Of a stretch of 64,000 bases of DNA, positions 11,282-21,585 are shown in pieces. Below the pieces are notes generated by a model. It did not search any database and had not been told where the DNA came from. It saw only the letters and a list, made by a program, of their open reading frames with translations. The DNA comes from Strongyloides papillosus (taxonomy: Eukaryota > Nematoda > Chromadorea > Rhabditida > Strongyloididae). The position numbers and the translations under genes are program-made. The DNA lies in contig SRSI01000003.1 in NCBI GenBank assembly GCA_005656395.1, forward strand, positions 1 to 64,000, given 5' to 3'. How positions within the stretch are numbered: the first letter of the stretch is position 1; each line of letters opens with the position of its first letter.

Positions 11282-12496
11282 TTACAACACAATAACAACC
11301 ATTGAATTAATATTTTGATTTTCATATTCTATCGAAACTTCACAATAACCTTCAGCTTGAACCTTTTGACCAAAAGCTCCAACTAAAGTTTTCTTATATT
11401 CATTTAATTTAATTAACCCATCATTTTCCAAACAAATTTGAATAAACTTATCATAACTAAGCAAATTTATTGGACAACCGGTATCAAGAAGAGCTAAAGT
11501 ATCTCTCCCATCTATCTTAACAGGTAAAACAACAAGATCATCATTAGAATTATCAATTATCTCCTTTGAACTTTCAACACAGACTTTATTAGCAGGGACA
11601 CTTCCGGGATTACTAACTCTTTGACTTACACGTGCTGGTGGTGGTTGGTTATCTCTAGGCTTACTAGGGCATTCTCTAGAATAGTGACCCATGTTATTAC
11701 AAGAATAACACTTAACCTTACTTTTATCAACAACTTCTTTAGTTCCAACAACTACCTTATCCTTTCTTTTCTCATTTTGTCTTCTAAGTCTCTGGTTTCC
11801 CTTCCAGTACGAATCAAGATCAACTGCTAACTCTTCATAAGTATCATAATATTCAAAACGGTCATTGATACGCTGACTTAACTCTTGTTTAAAACTCATT
11901 TTCTCAATTAACTTTTCTTTTATCATATCATCTAACTCATCCTCATCTTGGAGAACTGTACCTTTCTTTATCATATCAATATACTCAAGAACAGAATGAT
12001 ATAAATCATCCATACGAAATACATGATTCTTAGCCTTAACACGATTTTCATTTCTAACACGAGTTCCATCATACTTCCGTATCAATTCAGCTTTAAGTTG
12101 AGCATACGTAGCATTTGGAGTTGTATTTGTAAACGTCTTAACATGTTCTTTAGCCCATGTATCTAATTTTAACATTAAAATAGGTTTCTTTTTCGCTTCA
12201 TCAATTTCATCAATTAAAAAGTATTGCTCTAACATCTCTGCATACTCCCTGAACGAAGTTTCAGTCGGATTGAACAATTTCAACTTGCACCAAGAAGACA
12301 TCTCTTTCTTCTTAGTTACCTTCGGAGTAAAATCTTCTATCTTAAATGATGCGGCCAAATCGATATCTATAGTTTTGATTTCTTCTTCAGATTTAACAAG
12401 CTCTGACTTCTTCTCTACGTCTTCGGAATCTTCCTCTTTCTTATCACTCACTGTATTCTCAGCAGGTTCAATTACCTTCCCACTTCTCAAGAGCAT
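11282..12496 (-). CDS. Gag-like protein with zinc knuckle and partial protease (404 aa)
   Basis: The frame opens with ATG (MLLRSGKVIE) and an acidic, lysine-rich N-terminus, followed by a retrotransposon Gag-type helical domain at about residues 68-235 and a CCHC zinc knuckle at 263-276 (CYSCNNMGHYSREC). A second retropepsin-like segment has LLDTG at 336-340. The protease fold is cut short: the stop follows where the ILG-containing strand would be expected, whereas the pol frame on the other strand carries a complete DSG...ILG protease. Thus the frame is intact as Gag but its protease is probably not functional. It runs opposite to pol, with a compact shared 3' region. It could be the structural protein of the long-TIR unit, or a truncated piece of a second gypsy element. 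Confidence 0.85.
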   Translation of the reverse strand: MLLRSGKVIEPAENTVSDKKEEDSEDVEKKSELVKSEEEIKTIDIDLAASFKIEDFTPKVTKKKEMSSWCKLKLFNPTETSFREYAEMLEQYFLIDEIDEAKKKPILMLKLDTWAKEHVKTFTNTTPNATYAQLKAELIRKYDGTRVRNENRVKAKNHVFRMDDLYHSVLEYIDMIKKGTVLQDEDELDDMIKEKLIEKMSFKQELSQRINDRFEYYDTYEELAVDLDSYWKGNQRLRRQNEKRKDKVVVGTKEVVDKSKVKCYSCNNMGHYSRECPSKPRDNQPPPARVSQRVSNPGSVPANKVCVESSKEIIDNSNDDLVVLPVKIDGRDTLALLDTGCPINLLSYDKFIQICLENDGLIKLNEYKKTLVGAFGQKVQAEGYCEVSIEYENQNINSMVVIVL

Positions 12497-12964
12497 ACAC
12501 TCTATCCTCTACTTGAACCTTCCAGTAAACAGGTTCCTCGTAGTTAAAGATTTATCAGAAGAACAACTACCCGCCAAAGTATACGTTAGGTCAACTCCCC
12601 CTAAACTTCCAAGTATACTAAATAAACACGATATAATACTTACTCCCTTATGAAGTAATATTAGATCCAAAACAAAACACGCACTCCCGTATGAAGCAAC
12701 AGAAACAACGATAATTGACCTTCCTCTCCCGTATGAATTGGATCCTCAATTATTAAAAGTTAAACGTCAGTATTTACTCCCGTATGAAGTAAATTTTTAT
12801 TGATATAAACCCTGGAATAAAATACAATTAGAAAATTACATAAACCGATATAATAATTAATTATAATAAATTCCAGGTTAAATAGTTTTGGGAATGGTCA
12901 GTGAGCCATTCCAACTCCCTCTTCGAGACCCAGAACCTGAATCGTTTGGATTAATGTTTTTACT
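12497..12964 (-). promoter_or_regulatory. Gag leader with four CTCCCGTATGAAG motifs
   Basis: Upstream of the Gag ATG, the plus strand carries CTCCC(T/G)TATGAA(G) at 12643, 12684, 12726 and 12777, spaced 41, 42 and 51 bp. The fourth copy sits in a perfect 7-bp inverted repeat (ATTTACT...AGTAAAT) and the first in a 5-bp one (TTACT...AGTAA). A more GC-rich stretch at 12890-12950 adjoins the right arm. The spacing and hairpins suggest protein- or RNA-binding sites; the function is unknown. Confidence 0.5.
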
Positions 12965-13877
12965 TTTTGTTAAAATTTATAGTAAATTAAAACTCGACTT
13001 TTACAAATTGCAAAAGATAAAAATTATTTTAGATAAAATTTAATATTCTAAATTAAAATTGTTTTAATCAAAAAATAGTTACCAAAGATAATGAAAAAAT
13101 TATAATAATAAATAATATGTATGCGTTGTGTTTGATTTCAAACATAAAAAAATAAGTAACAAAAATTTTATTAACATTTAGAATAAATGCTGTTTTTGCT
13201 TTATCAACCATCTTAAGTTAGTTACAGTTTTATAACAGTAATTGAAACTAAAATTGAAGTATTTTATAAATTTGTAAACATTATCACATCGATAGTGTCT
13301 ATTTAACTGTTTTTTGATTAAAACAATTGTAATTTTGAGTACTATATTTTGTTTAAAATATATCTTTGTCATTTGACATTTGAAAATCCGGATTTCAATA
13401 TGCTAGAAACTCTAAAAAACAAAATCTTTAGAAATAAGTAAATCAGCGTTTAAATTTTTTGATAATGTTATTAAGATCATTTTTATCAACATTTTAGGAT
13501 ATTTTTATTTATTTCTTAAAATTCATATTTACCACTTATAGCATTTGAAAAAACAATTTTCATACATCTATGTATATAATATCTTAGTAACGTATAGCTA
13601 TGAAAATGACAATTTCTTTAAAACGAAACATTACTTTCTCAAAATTTTTATATATGTGATTAAGCACATTCTAATTAACATATCTAATTATTTTGATTGT
13701 TTCTAAAAAATCAAATTTACCATCTATGGCATTTGAAAAAACGATTTTCATACATTTATATTTATCATATATTTATAAAGTACAATGAATAAATATGGCA
13801 ATATTTTAAAAACGATACATTACTTTCTCATAATCTTTATATATGTGTTTAAGCATATTCTTATCAACATATTTAAG
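12965..13877. repeat. Right arm of ~900-bp inverted repeat
   Basis: Imperfect reverse complement of the left arm (4581-5464), starting at TTTTTGTTAAAATTTATAGT and containing the same subrepeats. It extends a little further outward than the left arm and is cut by a TA-flanked MITE at 13878. Confidence 0.85.
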
Positions 13878-13879
13878 TA

Positions 13880-14822
13880 CACAAAGAAAAAAATGAGATA
13901 AAGTTTGACATTATTACATAAAATGCAATAAAAATTCCCACCTGTTAAAAAAATCAACATTTATTCAAATTTTAAAATTATCAAGCGACAGCAAAAATGT
14001 TTTAAATAATGTAAAATATCAGGTTGTCGCAAAACTTTTCTGTTTTTTTTACAAAATTATAATTGTTTTATATTTTAAATAATGTAACTTTTATTTAATC
14101 TTAATGTTTTTGATATAATGCTAATCTCAGATCTAGTTTTTTTCCTAATATACATGAAATACTTGTTAAAACTCAATTTCGTGTAAAGTTGTTAAGTTTT
14201 AACAAAAATTATTATCGTAAACAATTTACTAGTAACAATAAATATAAAAATTTATAATAATAATAACAAAAAGCTAAAAATTATTATTTAACCACACAAA
14301 GCAGTAATAATTAAAAATATTATTTTAGTATTTGTTCATATATTAACTTTAAATATGTAGAAGATATTTTTACTATAGATAAAAATCCATATAATTTTAT
14401 GACTTTTCATAGATTTGATTTTTAAATGAGACCTTTAAAGTACCAAAACAATTTCCGCCTTCAGAAGAGTGTAACTTCATAAAAAAGTATAATTTATAAT
14501 AATTCAAACTACTTAAACTCATTAACAAAAATATTGTGATATGTTAAAGAAAGCTCTTTATGAAAGCATTTTTAGTCTTATATAAAATTAAATTATAATC
14601 TTATATTTAAAAAAGTATTGTAGAAGAAAATCTAAGTTTTAAAATAACAAAAATATAATAAAAAATAGAAACTTATTTTAAGAACTACTTAATTATTACT
14701 TAATTTTTATGTACGATATAATTGCGTTAGAATTAGTCGCAAATTAGAAAATTCAAATTTTGCTAGGTGGGAAAAATTCATTACATTTTCGCAAAAATGC
14801 TTCCCATTTTTTTTGCTGTGTG
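13880..14822. mobile_element. TA-flanked 0.95-kb non-autonomous element, copy 2
   Basis: Begins CACAAAGAAAAAAATGAG and ends with TTGCTGTGTG, flanked by TA on both sides. The interior is alignable with copies 1, 3 and 4, including the TCAATTTCGTGTAAAGTTGT stretch. It has no transposase frame. It is inserted at the outer edge of the right inverted-repeat arm. Confidence 0.85.
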
Positions 14823-14848
14823 TATAAGTATATTTATTAACAAACTTA

Positions 14849-15052
14849 TTATATAGCCAAAAAACCAATGATAAAATAAATAATAATATAATCATTTTTA
14901 ACAATAAAGAGATACTCTACTATTCCCAAAATTTGTAAAGTTTTACTTTCATCACACTCGGTCATTTTAATATCTTCACTAGTTTCTTGGCCCTCAAAAT
15001 CAAAAAAGTCTACTTTTTTGTTTGACTTAATTTTTGTTTTCAATTCTCTCAA
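14849..15052 (-). CDS. Short hypothetical frame, doubtful
   Basis: A 67-codon frame with a charged first half (MRELKTKIKSNKKVDFFDFE) and a hydrophobic, isoleucine-rich end. The first half looks more protein-like than random AT-rich sequence. It lies just beyond the 3' end of the DENR relic on the same strand. I do not recognise it; it could be a relic exon or chance. Confidence 0.2.
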   Translation of the reverse strand: MRELKTKIKSNKKVDFFDFEGQETSEDIKMTECDESKTLQILGIVEYLFIVKNDYIIIYFIIGFLAI

Positions 15053-15169
15053 AATTCTTACTATTATTTTCTTTTAATCTTCAATAAATGTATTTTTTTG
15101 ACTTAAAATAATGTAGTAAGGTTATATATATTTTAACAGATGAATGTATCACAAATAGAATTAAAGATT

Positions 15170-15607
15170 TTACTTTTTTTTATCTTCGATTTCATCTGTG
15201 TCATCTTCAGTGATGTAGAGCCATTTGCCTGGAATAACATCATATAACTCATCAACAACATCTCCCTGAATAGCAATTTTATCGGCTCTTGTTACACTAC
15301 TAAAACAGACTAACTTGGATGAAAAGAATTTTATTGCTACTTTAAAATCAATTTTATAAGTACTAAGATTTTTAACAGTTGTTTTTTATTTATTTGATTC
15401 TCCTGAAGCTCTCTAAGCATAACTGTTTTTGGTTCATCCACAGCAACACTTAATTCTTATACCTCCATGTTTATGATGCCTATTTTTCTCAGGTACATCA
15501 TTATCTGTTATCACAATTCCTTCTACATCTTTTAAAAGCGTTTGAATTGATTGTATAGAATAATTTTTTCTACTATACTCACAATACTCAAATGGCATTT
15601 GTACATT
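15170..15607 (-). pseudogene. Decayed DENR (density-regulated protein) pseudogene
   Basis: Read on the minus strand, the first part contains FEYCEY, matching the N-terminal zinc-site region of DENR. The last part, from about codon YKIDFKVAIKFFSSKL through IAIQGDVVDELYDVI to a lysine-rich end, matches the C-terminal SUI1 domain of DENR, which with MCTS1 promotes ribosome recycling and reinitiation. Between them are at least three in-frame stops (TGA near 15463, then TAG and TAA) and missing linker sequence. An AG at the start (TTTTTAG) resembles a 3' splice site, so introns may have been retained. No upstream first exon was recognised. The identification is by motif, with no search run. Confidence 0.7.
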
Positions 15608-17483
15608 CTAAAAAATTTTTACTTAAAACTTAAAAATCTTTAAACTTAACTGGACGATAGACAACTTTCAGAGACTATGTTTGTTTATTTTTCACAACTT
15701 CAGTTATATTTAATTAGTAAAAAATAAAATTAAAAAGCTATTTCTTGAGATATAAAACTTACCATATCTGGATTAATCCAATTGTCTTGTCATTTAAAGA
15801 ATTTATTTTATCCTGATTAGCTATATAATAATCAATTATACTAAATATTCTTACCCAACTTCTATTTACGTCATAAAAACTTCTCTAGAAATTATAATGT
15901 TCTTTAATAACAATACATTTCATTGAATTTATCAACTGCGTTGGTTACTTTGATTAAATAAAATTCCATGTTTTGAAGAAAAAAAGGTTTAGTTTTATTT
16001 TTCAAAACGAAGAGTCACCTGTCAAATAATCATAAAATATTTAGTAAAAGATGACGCGTTCCTATGTCATTGTTTTTTATAGTATAAATAGATGATGTTT
16101 CACCTATTCGGCCATTCTCTGGCTGTTATAGGAACCAAGGAGCCGACCTTGGGTAAGTCATCATAATTCTTTAATAATTGTCTATGTGTTAATTACTTTA
16201 TAGTTTTTTTGTATTGTGCCGTTTTATTTTTTTTATGTGTGTTCGCCAATAAAATAAATCTATTAGCCAAACCACTTATATTTTTTTACTATTTATTCCT
16301 TCGTTTTTTATTATAATATGTAAAAACAAAAAAACGTTATGCTTTTTGTAAATTTTAGTATTCAATTTTTTTAAATTATACATAACAAATAAAAGAGAAT
16401 TTTATGTATTTTATATGCTAATTTATCATTATTTTGATTATTAAAACATTGTATATTTTCAGTAATATAATATATGTTAAAGTTAGAAACAATGTGTTTT
16501 GTTTAGAAAAAAATTAGCATTTCTTATCATTTTGAGGTTTTTTTTATTTATTCTTGAATACATTTTTTGTTTATTTTTATATATTTAATTTAGAGAAATG
16601 GTAATAGTATTTTGTTGTTTTTTTAAAGAACCTTTTAAATATTTAAAATTAATCATTTTTATTTTTTTTGTTTATGTAAATAACGATAAAAGTACTATCA
16701 AAATGTTAAAAATATATATATTACTTAAACCCACATCATATGTATTGTAGACGAAGAATTTGATTTTATGTGAATATTTAATCATATAAAATATTATTAA
16801 TTAGATATTGTAGTTGTATATTTACTCTAAATTTTCCATTAAAATAGTAAAAAACAGTTCTTTTTATTATAGAAAATAAGTAAAGTTTAATGTTTCAAAG
16901 CTTTATTTAAAATTAATATTTAATAATTAATCTTTAACTATGTTACAAAAATAATTCTGCCTATTTTGTTGATATAATATTACAAATAAAATAATAGGTT
17001 TAGATAAAGATACACTTTTTTAAATGTTTATGATGACATCGTTAACACTTTGCGGATAATTTTGTGTATGATTTCATTGTACGGGAGTTCTCAAAAGATA
17101 CGTGATTTTATTGAATATAAAAACTTCTATTATATAATATAAAATTTTATGATATTATATACATTTGATAGCCTTACTTGTTTTCTATGATATATTTCAA
17201 GATCTGTTTTTTAATCTTGAGTTTAAATAAAGATACATAGATTTATATGAGTACCATTATTTCTATACCTTTTTTATTAGAGAATTAAACATAACTTTTT
17301 TTTAAATATATATTTTTCTTATAAATCACATTCATTTGACATTCCAATTTCTTGTAATGTTTAGAAAAAAGTATTACTAAAAATCAATTATAATTTATAG
17401 ATATTTGTGTAGTAGCCTTTTTTCCGTAATTTATAAACAATAATATTTTTAAAACTTAAAATATTAATATAATTTTGGTAATA
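15608..17483. other. AT-rich intergenic stretch
   Basis: No gene seen apart from the promoter-like cassette described separately at 16082-16262. The rest is low-complexity AT-rich sequence. Confidence 0.5.
16082..16262 (+). promoter_or_regulatory. TATA box, GC-rich start and polyadenylation signal, solo-LTR-like
   Basis: TATAAATAGATGATG at about 16082 is followed after some 25 bp by the only GC-rich patch for kilobases. This patch includes an inverted repeat CCAAGG-AGCCGA-CCTTGG and a splice-donor-like GGGTAAGT, then AATAAAATAAA near 16250. This order of promoter, start, donor and poly(A) signal in under 200 bp is typical of an LTR. No flanking coding region or second copy is visible, so it may be a solo LTR or the 5' end of an unseen transcript. 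Confidence 0.35.
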
Positions 17484-18770
17484 TTAGGTTGTCCCATCCA
17501 AAATGACTATTTTTTGATATGCGTTGTTTGACACGCGTTTTCTCAAATGATCGGCTATTTTTTGGTATAAAAATCAAACTGTTAGATTCTACTAAATCTC
17601 CTCTACACGTTGATATATATATCATTGCCATGAACTCTGTTTATTATCATCTTATCTTAAAAACAAGCAATGCTGTCAAAACGTGGTATTCGCGCTATTA
17701 TGCTATACGAGTTCAAACGCGGTACTAATGCCGCAAAAACAAAATCAACAAATTAACGAAACTTTCGGAGAAAATCTTGTCTTTGCTTCTACGGTTCAAA
17801 GATGGTTTAAAAAATTCAGAGAAGGCAGTGAGAATCTCGAGAATGAGAAGCGTGAGAGGCCTGAGACAGTTCTTGATAACGACGTGCTACGAGAAGTTGT
17901 TGAAGCAAATCCACGTACAACGGTTAGGGAACTTGCTAGAAAACTAAATGTATCCAAATCAACAGTTTCCCGTCACTTACAGGAGATAGAAAAGACAAAA
18001 AAGCTTGACCGATGGATACCTCATGAATTAAACGACTATCAAAAATTAAGTCGTTACGAAATTTGCTCATCTCTCATTTTGAGGAACAAGAACGACCCAT
18101 TTCTTGGTCGTCTTATTACTTGCGATGAAAAATGGATCCTCTACGACAACCGCAAAAGATCTGGACAATGGTTGGACAAGGATGAATCACCAAAACAGTT
18201 CCTGAAACCCAAACTATCCCCAAAGAAGATTATGGTGACTGTTTGGTGGTCTGCTGTAGGAATTATCCACTACGAGTTTATGAAACTTGGTGGAACTATT
18301 ACTTCGTAATCTTACTATCAACAAATTGAAAAAATGCACCAGAAATTGTCCCAGAATCTGCCTGCATTAGTCAATAAAAAAGAACCAATTCTTCTCCACG
18401 ACAACGCAAAGCCACACGTTTCAAAAAGAACCGTTCAGAAACTGAGGGAATTGGGGTATGAAACTCTACCTCATCCGGCATACTCATCTGACCTTCCTCC
18501 AGCAGATTACCAATTCTTCAAACATCTCAACAATTTCTTAACGGAGAAAATCTTCAGGAACGATGAGGACGCAAAAACCGCCTTTGAAGCTTTCATCGAA
18601 TCCAGAAGCCCAGATTTTTATGCAGATGGAATCAATAAGCTCGTATCTCGTTGGCAACATTGTATAGATTGTAATGTTTCTTATTTTGAATAAAAATATT
18701 TATTTTTAAAAAAGTTATGCGTATTTAAAAATTATGGTAAAAAATAGTCATTTTTGATGGGACAACCTAA
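17484..18770 (+). mobile_element. Mariner element, copy 1 (1287 bp)
   Basis: Terminal inverted repeats TTAGGTTGTCCCATC.AAAAT face each other, and TA flanks both sides. The length is exactly that of the inverted copy at 60226-61512, and the encoded frames are identical in both. Confidence 0.95.
17670..18693 (+). pseudogene. Mariner transposase, one frameshift and one stop
   Basis: The natural start is the ATG at 17670 (MLSKRGIRAIMLYEFKRG), in a different frame from most of the gene; a one-base shift at about 17750 moves it into the frame that continues from about residue 30. A helix-turn-helix region (ELARKLNVSKSTVSRHLQ) precedes the DDE/D core: ITCDEKW (first D), LLHDNAKPH (second D), and SSDLPPADYQFF (third D, mariner DD34D type). 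An in-frame TAA at 18307-18309 divides the core. The C-terminus at 18693 is intact. The protein cannot be made from this copy. The second copy in this window carries both lesions unchanged. Confidence 0.9.
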
Positions 18771-19229
18771 TATAATCAATTATAATATAAAATTTCATAA
18801 GGGATTTAAAGTTTTTAATGAAGCTTAAAAAATCTTACCCAAGAATTTGCTGGAATTAAAGCATAAATTTGAAATCAGAATTTAGTAAGTAGTTGTCAGG
18901 TAGAATGAAAAAATGAAAATGACGAATATTTTAGCAAATAAATAATTTTAACTCCTTTTTATCACTTAGTTTATAATTATTGTTCATTTTAATATAAAAA
19001 TTAATAATAATTTACTATATTTGTACTTATAACTATACTAATATCTACAAAAATACTGAGTCTCTAATTTAAGACCACCTGTCATTTAGAACCACTTTTT
19101 CGAAAAAATTTTGGTGATCCTAAATTACAGGTTTGACTGTATCAATTCTTATTAATAACAAAATTTCCTATTCTTTCAATAGATTCATGTAGTTGTTTTT
19201 TCAAAGTATCATTAGTATTTCTTTTTGAT
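18771..19229. other. Intergenic, with a pogo-like terminus fragment
   Basis: Mostly AT-rich without genes. At about 19060-19140, read on the minus strand, the sequence begins TACAGTCAAACCTGTAATTT and continues with GGTTCTAAATGACAGGTGGT, resembling the end of a pogo-type MITE. The opposite end was not found. Confidence 0.4.
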
Positions 19230-19716
19230 TTAAATACTTTTTACTACTGCTTCCTGTTCTGAAGTAAGCAAAATAATTTCATCTTCGTTAACTTGAATTG
19301 AATACATTAAAGTAAGTATAAAATTTTCTACAAATTTACCAAGTCTTGATACTGCTATTTTATTCCTACCAGCATATAAAAATAAAATACAAATTAAAAG
19401 AGATTTTGCATGATCAACTGATTTCTGCAGAGCTTTAACAAGTCTATCCTTATAACTAGACATCAGGAGTTGTACTAATGATTCGTGAGATTTTTAAAAA
19501 AGTAGCCCACAACTATTTTTTTTCTAAAGTTATGACTGCTTCATGGAAAAGATTAACGCCTCCAGAGGTTGTTGATACATATGAAGACAGTATATTCTCT
19601 TTTATGTCATTATTGCAATCTATCTCATTTATTATTTTAGTTCTTGTTCCTGAAGATAATAATTCTTTGACTGGCTTTTCAGAGATTATAAGCAAATTAA
19701 TATTTCGCAAACTCAA
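19230..19716 (-). pseudogene. Unrecognised coding relic in two frames
   Basis: Two minus-strand frames, 19716-19513 and 19463-19230, follow each other and have protein-like composition. The first contains SEKPVKELLSSGTRTKIINE and the second KALQKSVDHAKSLL followed by VNEDEIILLTSEQEAV. They are offset by one base with stops between, so if they derive from one gene it is broken. I do not recognise the family. A mariner-like end (CAGAGTGTCCAAAAAGTAAC) follows at about 19779, so the relic may be part of an old transposon. Confidence 0.3.
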
Positions 19717-19812
19717 TTCCAGTATTCTTAAAAGGATAATCCTTCAGATCTATGTCGTTTTGTCATTAAAAATATACAGAGTGTCCAAAAAGTAACATGA
19801 AAGATTTAAATA

Positions 19813-20698
19813 TTAGGTTGTTGCAAAAGTTCTGTCGTATTTTTTACAAAATTTTTAAATGATTGTAATTTTAATAAGAAATATGTCGATTTTACAATAT
19901 ATTATCGAATATAATTTACAACTTGTCTCTATTAAATAGCTACCTTATCGATTCCAGATGTGAAGAATTTTCCATTCTTTTTGAAGAAAGTTTCAAAAAA
20001 ACCAATATTTGCCTTACCAACTTTACTAAAGTATCTAGCATTCCAGAAGCTATGTAGAGATAAGAGTAAGTAAAGATTAGATGGAGAAACATCTGGAAAT
20101 TGTTTAGTGTGCGAGAGACATTCATAGCTTCTCTCGTCTAAATTTTTTCGAGTCTTCAATGTCACATGTCGTTATCTTGAAGAACAACATTTTTGTCATT
20201 TTTCGAATTTCATAATTTTTTTAAGATTTTTTTGTTTAATTTTAATAGAATTTTACAATTGAGGTTATTAAAAGTAGTTTAGAAATCATAGAATCTCAAA
20301 AAATCTTCATTCGAAGCTGCAGCCATACAAATCCATACTTCATCTTCAAGGTTTATTTCTTTGTCTTGAAACTTTGAGAACGATCTTTACATAATTCCAA
20401 CATTTACTACATCTTTCCCCAATGCTACAAAAAATTTTTGGAAGCATCAGTTGTCAATTGTCTTAGTTGGAGCTCTTAGAAAATACAGTGTTAAAAATGA
20501 CTTCTGACCACATCCACTTTTAGCAAAAGAAAATGTAGCATAAACGGTGTAACAAATTGTAATTATACGAATTTTAAAGTTGAGAAGTGGAACTATCTAA
20601 TTATTATAATAACTTAATTTTATATCAGTTGTAATCATGTTTTTTTGATGATTAAAAATGACCATAAAAAATACGACAGAACTTTTGCAACAACCTAA
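19813..20698 (-). mobile_element. 886-bp mariner-derived MITE, copy 1
   Basis: The TIRs read TTAGGTTGTTGCAAAAGTTC at both ends, with flanking TA. A minus-strand remnant contains DVSPSN and, further on, a mariner-like C-terminus (FFETFFKKNGKFFTSGIDKV), so this is an internally deleted mariner with decayed transposase. A second copy of exactly the same length lies at 54712-55597. Confidence 0.9.
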
Positions 20699-20700
20699 TA

Positions 20701-21523
20701 ATAATAACTCTCTTTAATATAATTTTGTCTTTATAATATCATATTCATTTGAAGGCCTAACTTCTAACTTAAAAAACGTTTCAAACAGATTTTGGAAATA
20801 TTAGTTTAAAATGTAGTTATGACCATTTTTGTGACTTCCGTTCTTTTTCATAATTTTTAGGATTTTTAAACTTTTTTAAAATAACGTAACCTTTTGAAAA
20901 ATTAATATTTTTATAATTTTATATGTATCTGATGGCTCAACTTCTTTTCCACAAAACGGTTTAAAAATCATTATTTTATATCTATTTTAACTAAAGTTAT
21001 GAAACATAAAATATCTTTCATTTTTCCATTGTGAAAAAATTTTTTATTTTTTTTTACTATTTTTACAACAAACTAAGTGTAAATATATAGCTACTATCGC
21101 TAATTAACAAAATTTTATTCAATTAAATATTTGTTGTTCTTTATTATCATAAATATAAATATTTTTTATACCTATATTTATTAGTTGGAAAATTGTTTAA
21201 AAAATGTTTCTTATAAAATTATTCATATCATCAAATAATATAAATATATGATAATGAATCTTACACTATTCTGTAGAAAAGAAGTTAGGCTATCATATAC
21301 ATATAAATGTCTAATAAAAATAGCAAGTTTTCTAAAGTTTAGTCGTTTTGAAAAAGATAAAAATCCTAAAAATCATGAAAAAGAACGGAAGTAATAAAAA
21401 TTGTCATAACTACATTTTAAACTAATATTTTTAAAATCTGTTTAAAGCGTTTTTTATGTTATAGTTAGGCTTTCAAATGAATATAATACTATTAAAATAC
21501 GTTCACATTGAAGAGAGTTATTC
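20701..21523. repeat. Long palindrome 1 (~820 bp)
   Basis: Sequence from 20703 to about 21000 is the imperfect reverse complement of about 21230-21523. Examples are ATATCATATTCATTTGAAGG against its complement near 21480, and GACTTCCGTTCTTTTTCATA against GAAAAAGAACGGAAGT near 21385. The centre is about 21115. A fragment related to one arm recurs at 41390-41490. It has no coding potential and is probably a foldback element. Confidence 0.75.
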
Positions 21524-21585
21524 ACAGAGATTTTTTCCGTGTCATTTCGACACCGCTTGCCGGACCCGATTCTGTAGAAATAGAT

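Larger units (their letters stand above)
4581..13877. mobile_element. Long-TIR unit carrying gypsy-type pol (+) and Gag (-)
   Basis: Two arms of about 0.9 kb in inverted orientation bound 7.5 kb of unique sequence. The interior holds a coding-like relic (5633-5944), an intact protease-RT-RNase H-integrase frame on the plus strand and an intact Gag frame on the minus strand, which converge with 160 bp between their stops. Ordinary LTR elements have direct terminal repeats and co-oriented gag and pol. DIRS elements can have inverted repeats but use a tyrosine recombinase, and Ginger transposons have TIRs and a gypsy-like integrase but no RT. The arrangement therefore matches no family I know. 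A fortuitous join of two related elements remains possible. Confidence 0.6.

Noticed and set aside
11621..12653. Plus-strand frames opposite gag
   Set aside because: They are antisense shadows of the Gag frame with no independent signals.
4581..13877. Polinton/Maverick element
   Set aside because: Long TIRs and an integrase fit, but no protein-primed DNA polymerase, packaging ATPase or capsid genes are present, and the RT-RNase H-integrase order is that of a retroelement.
4581..13877. Simple LTR element with an internal inversion
   Set aside because: Inverting pol alone, or pol plus one LTR, does not give inverted outer arms with convergent gag and pol. At least two rearrangements or a two-element join would be needed, so it is kept only as an alternative.
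16110..16170. Spliced-leader RNA gene (short exon then GGGTAAGT donor)
   Set aside because: The sequence does not resemble a nematode SL exon, no Sm site is evident after the donor, and the poly(A) signal downstream fits an LTR or mRNA better.
17519..17728. 69-codon frame at the start of the mariner (and its twin at 61268-61477)
   Set aside because: It spans untranslated terminal sequence and an alternate frame; the transposase start at 17670 is in another frame.
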